DNA of 64,000 nt from Mycolicibacterium porcinum (GTDB taxonomy: Bacteria; Actinomycetota; Actinomycetes; Mycobacteriales; Mycobacteriaceae): contig MVIG01000017.1 of the NCBI GenBank assembly GCA_002086835.1, positions 35,761 to 99,760 of the forward strand. The letters are read 5' to 3'. The first letter of the stretch is position 1, and each line of letters begins with the position of its first letter. Shown here piece by piece: positions 55,251 through 62,898 of this stretch. The notes beneath the pieces were generated by a model. That model saw only the letters and a list, made by a program, of their open reading frames with translations. It made no database searches and had not been told where the DNA came from. The translations under genes and the position numbers were made by a program.

Positions 55251-56302
55251 GCCGATTCTCCGTTCGGATCGACGAGCACCTTCATCTTCTCCCCCGCATG
55301 CAACGCTTCGAACCCCTCATCGATCACATCGTCGATCGCGATGGGAGTGACCCATCCTCTCGTGTCGTACACCCCCTGCGCCATGAGGTCGATGACCGCC
55401 TCGAAGTCCGCCGAGGTGTAACACAGCGAGCCCTGGATCCTGGATTCGTTCATCACCAGATTGAGCAACGGTGTCGGCAGCGGCTTTTCGTAGATCGCGA
55501 CGCTGACCGTCGGCTTGCGGGCACCCACACACGCCGTGGCCGCCGCGATCGCGGGAGCCACACCGGCCGCGTCGAACGCCGCGTCGGCTCCGCGTCCGTC
55601 CGTGTGATCGACGATGAACGCAGGCACATCGATAGTGGTCGGGTCCAGGGTCTTGGCACCGAGTGACTCGATCGCGGACCGGCGCGTGGGCGAGGGTTCG
55701 ACGACGAACACGTCGTCGAGTCCCTTGCCCCGCAGCGCGAACCACAGGCCGATGCCGATCGGCCCGGCCCCGAAGATCACCGCGGTGTGCAGCGGGCCGA
55801 CCTCACCGAGCGTCGCGGCGTGGTACGCCACCGACATCGGTTCGACCAGCGCGCCGAGTTCAAGGGAGACGTTGTCGGGAAGCCGGTGCAGCATGTCCGT
55901 CGGCACCACGGTGTATTCGGCCATGCCACCGTCGGACATCAGGCCGTGGAAACCGATCTGCTGACAGATGTTGTACGTCCCGGCCCGGCACGGTGCGCAA
56001 TTGCCGCAACGGTAAATCGGCTCGACCGCGACTCGATCACCCGGGGCGAAATCGGTGACGCCCGCTCCCACCTCGGTGATGGTTCCGGAGAATTCGTGCC
56101 CCATGGTCAGCGGCAGCTGCCGCCCGGTCAAGGGGTGCGGCTCGGTCGGCACGAAGATCGGGCCCGCATAGTATTCATGCAGGTCAGTACCGCAGATTCC
56201 GTTGAAGCCCACCTTGATCTTGACGGTGCCCGGGGCGGGATCGGGTTCGGGGACGTCGGCGACTTCGACCTTGTTGGGTCCGTAGTACACGGCTGCTTTC
56301 AT
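55247..56302 (-). CDS. 2,3-butanediol dehydrogenase, MDR zinc type
   Basis: This 351-aa zinc dehydrogenase has catalytic zinc ligands in [10 protein letters not shown] and MGHEFSG. The structural zinc cluster [15 protein letters not shown] is intact, and the Rossmann motif is [13 protein letters not shown]. It matches the BDH group that oxidises (R,R)- or meso-2,3-butanediol to acetoin. It is the first gene of the operon leading into the SDR, GAF regulator and cyclase. Its upstream region is shared with the divergent flavin monooxygenase. Confidence 0.9.
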   Translation of the reverse strand: MKAAVYYGPNKVEVADVPEPDPAPGTVKIKVGFNGICGTDLHEYYAGPIFVPTEPHPLTGRQLPLTMGHEFSGTITEVGAGVTDFAPGDRVAVEPIYRCGNCAPCRAGTYNICQQIGFHGLMSDGGMAEYTVVPTDMLHRLPDNVSLELGALVEPMSVAYHAATLGEVGPLHTAVIFGAGPIGIGLWFALRGKGLDDVFVVEPSPTRRSAIESLGAKTLDPTTIDVPAFIVDHTDGRGADAAFDAAGVAPAIAAATACVGARKPTVSVAIYEKPLPTPLLNLVMNESRIQGSLCYTSADFEAVIDLMAQGVYDTRGWVTPIAIDDVIDEGFEALHAGEKMKVLVDPNGESA

Positions 56303-56374
56303 GGGGCTATTCTAGGCCACCCGCGGGGTGTGCCGTAAGGGTTGCAAGACGTTGCGGCCTCAACAGCCGGGCCC

Positions 56375-56392
56375 GTTGCAACCCCGTGCAAC
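56375..56392. promoter_or_regulatory. GTTGCA-N6-TGCAAC inverted repeat
   Basis: A perfect 6+6 inverted repeat lies in the 128-nt divergent region between the butanediol dehydrogenase and flavin monooxygenase genes. Related GTTGC half-sites flank it (GTTGCAAG at 56341, GTTGCGG at 56351, TGTTGCGG at 56397). AcoR-type regulators act at comparable palindromes; binding by the local GAF regulator is inferred. Confidence 0.5.
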
Positions 56393-56430
56393 CCTTGTTG
56401 CGGTGTTGGGCACGGTGTGGGCTGGGCCAC

Positions 56431-58260
56431 ATGACTCAGACCACCGCCGCACCGCTGGCCACTTTGTCACCACAGGAACGCGTCGATGCCTGGCTGGCCG
56501 ATTTCGAATCCGCACTCGCCGAGCGAGACATCGAGCGCGTCGTCGGAAAGTTCGCCACCGACAGCTTCTGGCGTGACCTGGTCGCCTTCACCTGGAACCT
56601 CAAAACCCTCGAGGGCCACGACGGCATCACCGACATGCTGACCGCCCGGTTGAACGACACCGACCCGTCCGGGTTCCGGACGGCGGAGACCCCGACGGAG
56701 GAATTCGACGGAGAACACGTCATCACCTCGGCGTTCATCGAATTCGAGACCGCGGTGGGCCGCGGCAAGGGACACCTGAGGCTGCGTGACGAACTCGGCT
56801 GGACCCTGCTGACCACCCTGCAGGAGCTCAAAGGCCACGAAGAGCGCAAGGGCGCAAACCGGCCGCTGGGCGCCACCCACGGCTCCGACCCCGACCGGCG
56901 GTCCTGGGCCGAGAAGCGCCTCGATGAGGACCTGACTCTTGGCTACACCGAGCAGCCCTACATCGTGGTGATCGGCGGCGGCCAGGGCGGTATCGCGCTG
57001 GGCGCCCGGCTGCGCCAACTCGGCGTACCCGCCATCGTCGTCGACCAACACGAACGGCCCGGTGACCAGTGGCGCAAGCGCTACAAGTCGCTGTGCCTGC
57101 ACGATCCGGTGTGGTACGACCACCTGCCCTATCTGCCGTTCCCGGCCAACTGGCCGGTGTTCGCGCCGAAGGACAAGATCGGCGACTGGCTGGAGTTCTA
57201 CACGCGGGTCATGGAGGTGCCGTACTGGAGCTCGACCACCTGCCTTTCTGCCTCCTATGACGACGACGAACAGCGGTGGACCGTCGAGGTGAACCGCAAC
57301 GGCGAGCCTGTGACCCTGCGACCGACGCAGCTGGTGCTGGCGACGGGTATGTCGGGCAAACCCAGCATCCCGACGCTCCCCGGCCAGGACATCTTCCGCG
57401 GCGAACAACACCATTCCAGCCACCACCCCGGCCCGGACCAGTACCTGGGGAAGCGAGTCGTCGTGATCGGCTCCAACAACTCCGCCCACGACATCTGTAA
57501 AGCGTTGTACGAGAATGACGTCGACGTCACCATGGTGCAACGCTCCTCGACACACATCGTGAAATCCGAATCGCTGATGGAGCTGGGTCTCGGCGACCTG
57601 TACTCGGAGCGGGCCGTCGCGGCAGGAATGACCACCGAGAAAGCCGACCTGACCTTCGCGTCCCTGCCCTACCGCATCATGGCCGACTTCCAGCGGCCCA
57701 TCTACGACGCGATCCGCCAGCGTGACAAGGACTTCTACGCGGGACTGGAAGCCGCCGGCTTCGAACTGGACTTCGGTGACGACGATTCCGGCCTGTTCAT
57801 GAAGTACCTCCGGCGCGGCTCGGGCTACTACATCGACGTCGGCGCGTGCGAGCTGATCGCCGACGGCAGCATCAAACTCGCGCACGGCGAGATCGACCGG
57901 CTGACCGAAGACTCGGTGATCCTGGCCGACGGCACCGAACTGCCCGCCGATGTGGTGGTGTACGCCACCGGATTCGGGTCCATGAACGGCTGGGCGGCCG
58001 ACCTGATCAGTCAGGAAGTCGCCGACCGGATCGGAAAGGTGTGGGGCCTGGGCTCAGGCACCACCAAGGACCCCGGGCCGTGGGAAGGCGAACAACGCAA
58101 CATGTGGAAGCCCACCCAGCAGCCCAACCTGTGGCTGCACGGCGGCAATCTGCACCAATCCCGGCACTACTCGCTGTATCTGGCGTTGCAGCTCAAGGCC
58201 CGCTACGAGGGCCTGGCAACGCCGGTGTACGGACTGCAGGAGGTCCATCACCTGAGCTGA
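56431..58260 (+). CDS. Flavin-containing monooxygenase fused to a SnoaL-like domain
   Basis: This 609-aa protein has an N-terminal SnoaL-like (NTF2-fold) domain, residues about 15-140, followed by an FAD/NAD(P)-dependent monooxygenase. The FAD site is VVIGGGQGGIALGARLRQLG (near residue 175) and the NADPH site is VVVIGSNNSAHDICKALYEN. Between them FRGEQHHSSHHPG resembles the FxGxxxH monooxygenase fingerprint, and YATGFG is the late FAD motif. It is an N-oxide or Baeyer-Villiger-type enzyme of unknown substrate. ATG 56431 is chosen because upstream codons are non-homologous. A strong hairpin follows the stop. Confidence 0.88.
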   Translation: MTQTTAAPLATLSPQERVDAWLADFESALAERDIERVVGKFATDSFWRDLVAFTWNLKTLEGHDGITDMLTARLNDTDPSGFRTAETPTEEFDGEHVITSAFIEFETAVGRGKGHLRLRDELGWTLLTTLQELKGHEERKGANRPLGATHGSDPDRRSWAEKRLDEDLTLGYTEQPYIVVIGGGQGGIALGARLRQLGVPAIVVDQHERPGDQWRKRYKSLCLHDPVWYDHLPYLPFPANWPVFAPKDKIGDWLEFYTRVMEVPYWSSTTCLSASYDDDEQRWTVEVNRNGEPVTLRPTQLVLATGMSGKPSIPTLPGQDIFRGEQHHSSHHPGPDQYLGKRVVVIGSNNSAHDICKALYENDVDVTMVQRSSTHIVKSESLMELGLGDLYSERAVAAGMTTEKADLTFASLPYRIMADFQRPIYDAIRQRDKDFYAGLEAAGFELDFGDDDSGLFMKYLRRGSGYYIDVGACELIADGSIKLAHGEIDRLTEDSVILADGTELPADVVVYATGFGSMNGWAADLISQEVADRIGKVWGLGSGTTKDPGPWEGEQRNMWKPTQQPNLWLHGGNLHQSRHYSLYLALQLKARYEGLATPVYGLQEVHHLS

Positions 58261-58274
58261 CAGACCCACGACAT

Positions 58275-58316
58275 GGCGCCCCGAACGTGACATACCCCCA
58301 CACCGTTCGGGGCGCC
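58275..58316 (+). terminator. Hairpin terminator after the monooxygenase gene
   Basis: GGCGCCCCGAACG pairs perfectly with CGTTCGGGGCGCC (13 bp) around a 16-nt loop, starting 14 nt after the stop. A second smaller hairpin, CCCGCG-TGTG-CGCGGG at 58315-58330, touches its 3' arm. No T tract follows. Confidence 0.65.
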
Positions 58317-58345
58317 CGCGTGTGCGCGGGTCTTGATATACAGCA

Positions 58346-59053
58346 GTGGTGCGCCGATGGATGTGGAGCCTGACTGTCCTGCTCGTGGTGGCGGTGACGG
58401 TGCTCGCCGTTGGGTATCGGGTGATGAACTCACGCAGCTTCGCCCTTGCCGGGCATCTGGTGCACCGGGTCGAGACCTCCTCCAAGGTCGTCGCCCTGAC
58501 CTTTGACGACGGACCGACCAGGTATACCCCGGAAGTGCTGCGGATGCTCGACGCCGCGGGCGTGCGCGCCACGTTCTATCTCACCGGTGCCGAATTGACC
58601 GCCGCGCCGCAGTACGGCGCCGCGATCGCCACCGCCGGCCACGAGATCGGCAATCACAGTTACTCGCACCCGCGAATGGTGCTGATGTCACCGGGCACGG
58701 TCGCCGACGAGATCGAGCGGACCGATTCCGCGATCCGGGCAACGGGTTATCAGGGCTCGATAACGTTCCGCCCGCCGTACGGAAAGAAGCTCTGGACGCT
58801 GCCGCGATACCTGGCCGCCCACGATCGGACCATGGTCACCTGGGACGTCGAACCAGATTCGGCTACCGGGGTGAACGTCGACGCCATCGTGGCCGAGACG
58901 GTGTCGCGGGTACGACCGGGTTCGATCATCCTGCTGCACGCGATGTACGACAGCCGTGACGCCTCCCGCGCTGCAGTCCCCCGCGTCGTCGACGAATTAC
59001 GCTCAGCCGGTTATCGATTCGTCACCGTGTCCGAACTGCTGGCCACCCCATGA
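58346..59053 (+). CDS. Membrane-anchored polysaccharide deacetylase
   Basis: This 235-aa NodB-fold enzyme begins at GTG 58346 with a signal anchor (residues 6-24). It has the motif-1 Asp pair in ALTFDDGPTRYTPEV, zinc His residues in NHSYSHPRM and the RPPYGKK motif. The catalytic-domain ending SIILLHAMYDSRD is typical. Such enzymes remove N-acetyl groups from peptidoglycan or other envelope glycans; the substrate is not determined. It overlaps the glycosylase gene by 4 nt. Confidence 0.88.
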   Translation: MVRRWMWSLTVLLVVAVTVLAVGYRVMNSRSFALAGHLVHRVETSSKVVALTFDDGPTRYTPEVLRMLDAAGVRATFYLTGAELTAAPQYGAAIATAGHEIGNHSYSHPRMVLMSPGTVADEIERTDSAIRATGYQGSITFRPPYGKKLWTLPRYLAAHDRTMVTWDVEPDSATGVNVDAIVAETVSRVRPGSIILLHAMYDSRDASRAAVPRVVDELRSAGYRFVTVSELLATP

Positions 59054-59538
59054 CCGAGCTGCTGCACGGGCTGGACCCGATCGTCGGCACGGCACCGCGC
59101 GTACTGATCTTGGGCAACATGCCCAGTGTGATGTCACTGTCCTCCGGCCAGTACTACGGCAATCCGCGCAACGCGTTCTGGCGGATCACCGGCACTCTCT
59201 TCGGATTCAGCGCCGATGCACCCTATCCGGAACGGGTGGCCGCACTGTGCGCACACCACGTCGCGGTCTGGGACGTACTGCGATCCTGCCGACGGGTGGG
59301 CAGCCTGGACTCGGCGGTGGAGCGCGACAGCATGGTGCCCAACGCCTTTGACGTGTTCTTCACCGAACATCCCACCGTCGAGCGCGTGCTGTTCAACGGG
59401 GCCGCCGCCGAGGCGAACTACCGCCGCCTGGTCGGCGCCCTCTTACTCCCGAGCGTGCGGGTGCCGTCGAGCAGCCCGGCGCAGACGATGCGCTACGAGA
59501 ACAAGCTGGCTGCCTGGCGGGAGGCGCTGGACGGGTAG
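59050..59538 (+). CDS. DNA-deoxyinosine (hypoxanthine) glycosylase, UDG family 6
   Basis: This 162-aa protein has the uracil-DNA-glycosylase-superfamily motifs VLILGNMPSVMSL and YYGNPRNAFWRITGTLF, with the catalytic Asn. VLFNGAAAEANYR and the C-terminal VPSSSPAQT follow. This arrangement defines the family that excises hypoxanthine from deaminated adenine. It repairs deaminated DNA in the cytosol. It is translationally coupled to the deacetylase without evident functional link. Confidence 0.88.
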   Translation: MTELLHGLDPIVGTAPRVLILGNMPSVMSLSSGQYYGNPRNAFWRITGTLFGFSADAPYPERVAALCAHHVAVWDVLRSCRRVGSLDSAVERDSMVPNAFDVFFTEHPTVERVLFNGAAAEANYRRLVGALLLPSVRVPSSSPAQTMRYENKLAAWREALDG

Positions 59539-59672
59539 GCCGCCGCCAGGCCGTTGCTCGATTCATCCTTGCCCGGGAAAAGTTCCATTGTGCGCTTGCG
59601 ACATCCCTGCCCCTGCGACGTTGCTGCGTTCTATTCTCAGAGCAGCAGGTTCTCCGATGGCGGGGGCTTCGA

Positions 59673-62600
59673 ATGACGGAAACTGCGACGTGCCGCGCAT
59701 GTGGCACCGAGCCCCGGGCAGGCGCCCGGTACTGCGACGCGTGCGGCGCGCCCGTCACCTCGACACCGGGCGCCGAGTACAAGCAGGTCACCGTCTTGTT
59801 CGCCGATGTCGTGCGGTCCATGGACATCGCAGCGACGTTGGGCGCCGAACGGCTCCGCGAGATCATGAGCGACCTGTTCAACCAGTCGGCCGCCGTGGTC
59901 CGCCGCTACGGCGGCACCGTCGACAAATTCACCGGTGACGGCATCATGGCCATCTTCGGTGCACCGGTTGCGATGGAAGACCATGCTTTTCGCTCGTGCC
60001 TGGCCGCACTCGAGATCCAGCAGCAAACAGCCCTGCTGGCGGTGCAAGTGAAGGCCCGCGACGGCCTCGACCTACAGCTGCGGATCGGGCTGAGCTCCGG
60101 CCAGGTCATCACCGGCGAGGTCGGCACCGACACGATGAGCTACACAGCGATCGGCGAGCACGTGGGTATGGCCCAGCGGATGGAATCGGTCGCCCCCGCC
60201 GGCGGGGTGATGCTCACCGAGTCGACCGCACACCTGGTCGAGGGCACCATGTTGCTTGGTGAGCCCGAGATGGTGCAGGTCAAAGGCGCCGACCACCCGA
60301 TCCGGGCGCGCCGGCTGCTCGAGCTCAATTCCGCACACAACCTGCTGAACGTCGGCGAATCGACCCTGGTGGGCCGAGGCTGGGAACTGTCCGCCGTCGA
60401 GGGCATCCTGGAACGCTCGATCCAGGGACACGGCAGCATCGTCCTGCTCGTGGGCGGACCTGGTATCGGCAAGAGCCGCCTGGTCAGCGAACTCGCGGCG
60501 AAAGCCGCCACCCGCGGCGTACCCGTGCACTCCACCTTCTGCGAGTCCCACACCAGCGAGATCCCGTTTCACGCCATCGCCGGTCTGCTGCGGGCAGGGT
60601 TCGGTGTGGCGGAATTGGATCGTGAGGCGGCCAGGGCGAAGCTACGGGCCCAGGTTCCCGACGACAGCACGGAAAGCCTCGAGCTACTCGATGATCTACT
60701 CGGCATCGGCGACCCCGCCGTCGTTCTGCCGCTGATCGACCCCGACGCTCGGCGCCGCCGGCTCACCACCCTCGTCAACGCGGCGTCACTGGCGAGGAGC
60801 ACCCCGGCGGTATACGTCGTCGAGGATGCCCACTGGATCGACAGCGTGAGTGAATCGATGCTGTCGGACTTCCTGTCGGTCACCCCGCAGACCTCATCTC
60901 TCGTGGTGATCACCTACCGCCCCGAATACCACGGCGCACTGAGTCACGTCCACGGCGCACAAACGATCGTCCTTGCACCACTGGACGATTCCGAGACATC
61001 GGCCTTGATCAACGAGCTACTGGGGACCGGCGACGGCGTCGGGGATCTGACCGAAACCATCACCGGCCGCGCCGCCGGGAACCCGTTCTTCGCGCTTGAG
61101 ATCGTGCGGGACCTGGCCGAACGAGGTCTGCTCCGCGGCGAACGCGGCGCCTACGTACTGTCCAACGGGCAGGGCCGCGTGAGCGTGCCTGCCACCCTCC
61201 AGGCCACCATCGCCGCGCGGATAGACCGGCTGGATCCGGCGGCCAAACGAACACTGAGCGCCGCTGCGGTCATCGGGTCCCGGTTCAGCGAGGGCTTGTT
61301 GGCCTGCCTGGACACCAAGCCCGTGTTCGAGGATCTGATCGAGGCCGAACTGATCGATCAGGTGCAGTACACCCCGCACGCGGAATTCGCGTTCCACCAC
61401 CCGATGGTGCGGACAGTCGCCTACGAATCACAACTGAAATCCGATCGCGCCGAACTACATCGACGCCTGGCCAACACCATTGCCGAGCGCGAACCCGAAC
61501 TGGCCGACGAGAACGCGGCATTGATCGCCGAACACCTCGAAGCCGCAGGCGATCTGCACGCCGCGTACGCCTGGCACATGCGTGCCGGGGCGTGGGCGAA
61601 CAACCGCGATTCCGCTGCGGCCCAGATATGTTGGGAGCGCGCTCGCCAGATCGCCGACTTGCTGCCCGCCGACGACCCTGACCGGGCTGCGATGCGGATA
61701 GCTCCGCGCACACTGGTGTGCGGCAACGGCTTCCGAATCAAGGTGAGTGTCTCCGGCGCCCGGTTCGAGGAACTGCGGGAGCTGTGCGAGGCCGCCGGGG
61801 ACAAGGCCTCGCTGGCGATCGGCATGGCCGGGTTGACCGGCGAACTGATGTTGCAGGGCCGGGTGCGCGACGCCTCGAGGCAGGTGTCCGAGCACATGAC
61901 CCTGATCGAGTCCATCGGCGATCCCGCGCTGACCGTCGGCTTGTCGGCGACTCCGATCTCACTCAAGATCGAGAGCGGCGAAATGGGTGAGGTGCTGCGC
62001 TGGTCACAGATGGCGATCGACCTGGCTGACGGCGACCCCACGAAAGGCAACTTCATCGTCGGTTCACCGCTGGCGGTGGCCTTCGCGGCTCGCAGCATCG
62101 CCAAATGGGCTCTGGGCCTTGACGGTTGGCGCGCGGACCTCGACCATGCGCTGGCCATGGCCCGCAACACCGACAGATTCACCCACGCACTGGTCATCAC
62201 CTGGACGTACTTCACCACGGTGTCCTGCGGAGTACTGCTGGCCAGCGACGAAGCGCTGCGCGACATCGACGGGGCGCTACAGATCACCGAGGGGGCCGGC
62301 GACGACATCGCCCTCGGCCTGGCCCGGGTGACCATGGGATACGCCTTGCTGAACCGAAATTCGCCGGCCGACCGCGAGCGCGGGTTGGCGATTCTCGGCC
62401 AGGTTCGGCAGATGTGCGTCAGCGGGCGCTTCTACATGTCCGAGTTGGTCGGCATCGACATGTACACCGCGCGTGAACGGGCCAAGCGCGGCGACCGGGC
62501 CGGAGCCATCCGGGTGCTGCGCGAAGCGATCGACGACCTCTTTCACAGCGGGCAACTTCCGTACAACATCCTGGCGACCGGCATCCTCGCCGAAGCCTTG

Positions 62601-62840
62601 CTGGACCGCGGCGCCGAGGGCGACGTGGCCGAGGCCGAGGCGGCGATAGACCGACTGGCCGCGATCCCCGCCGAGGACGGCCTCATCGTTCGCGACATCA
62701 TGCTCCTGCGGGTCCGCGCACTCATCGCCCGTGCGAAGGGCGACTACGCGAGCTACCGCGATTACCGCGACCAATACCGGGAGATGGCCACCCGGCTCGG
62801 CTTTGAAGGGCACACGGCGCTGGCCTTGGCGCTGCCTTGA
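59673..62840 (+). CDS. Class III cyclase-like / AAA ATPase / TPR protein
   Basis: This 1055-aa protein has an N-terminal zinc ribbon (CRACG near residue 9 and CDACG near residue 23), then a class III cyclase domain (residues 35-200). An ATPase follows with P-loop VGGPGIGKSRLVSEL near residue 262 and VYVVEDAHWID. A long TPR-like helical region runs to the end. The cyclase keeps both metal Asp residues (FADVV and TGDGIMAIF), but the usual substrate Asp and transition-state Asn positions read GEHVGMAQR. It resembles the Rv0386/Rv1358/Rv2488c group without their LuxR end. Activity is uncertain. Confidence 0.85.
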   Translation: MTETATCRACGTEPRAGARYCDACGAPVTSTPGAEYKQVTVLFADVVRSMDIAATLGAERLREIMSDLFNQSAAVVRRYGGTVDKFTGDGIMAIFGAPVAMEDHAFRSCLAALEIQQQTALLAVQVKARDGLDLQLRIGLSSGQVITGEVGTDTMSYTAIGEHVGMAQRMESVAPAGGVMLTESTAHLVEGTMLLGEPEMVQVKGADHPIRARRLLELNSAHNLLNVGESTLVGRGWELSAVEGILERSIQGHGSIVLLVGGPGIGKSRLVSELAAKAATRGVPVHSTFCESHTSEIPFHAIAGLLRAGFGVAELDREAARAKLRAQVPDDSTESLELLDDLLGIGDPAVVLPLIDPDARRRRLTTLVNAASLARSTPAVYVVEDAHWIDSVSESMLSDFLSVTPQTSSLVVITYRPEYHGALSHVHGAQTIVLAPLDDSETSALINELLGTGDGVGDLTETITGRAAGNPFFALEIVRDLAERGLLRGERGAYVLSNGQGRVSVPATLQATIAARIDRLDPAAKRTLSAAAVIGSRFSEGLLACLDTKPVFEDLIEAELIDQVQYTPHAEFAFHHPMVRTVAYESQLKSDRAELHRRLANTIAEREPELADENAALIAEHLEAAGDLHAAYAWHMRAGAWANNRDSAAAQICWERARQIADLLPADDPDRAAMRIAPRTLVCGNGFRIKVSVSGARFEELRELCEAAGDKASLAIGMAGLTGELMLQGRVRDASRQVSEHMTLIESIGDPALTVGLSATPISLKIESGEMGEVLRWSQMAIDLADGDPTKGNFIVGSPLAVAFAARSIAKWALGLDGWRADLDHALAMARNTDRFTHALVITWTYFTTVSCGVLLASDEALRDIDGALQITEGAGDDIALGLARVTMGYALLNRNSPADRERGLAILGQVRQMCVSGRFYMSELVGIDMYTARERAKRGDRAGAIRVLREAIDDLFHSGQLPYNILATGILAEALLDRGAEGDVAEAEAAIDRLAAIPAEDGLIVRDIMLLRVRALIARAKGDYASYRDYRDQYREMATRLGFEGHTALALALP

Positions 62841-62882
62841 TCTCGCGGGACTGCCCGCACTTGTCGGCACGCGGTGGCATAC

Positions 62883-62898
62883 TCGAACACATGTTCGA
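62883..62898. promoter_or_regulatory. LexA (SOS) box overlapping the 13E12 gene start
   Basis: TCGAAC-ACAT-GTTCGA is a perfect match to the mycobacterial SOS box TCGAAC-N4-GTTCGA. It spans the start codon of the HNH gene. LexA control of 13E12-family genes is known in mycobacteria. Confidence 0.85.

Noticed and set aside
56467-57885. 472-codon minus-strand open frame opposite the flavin monooxygenase
   Set aside because: The opposite strand has complete FAD and NADPH motifs; the minus frame has no motif.
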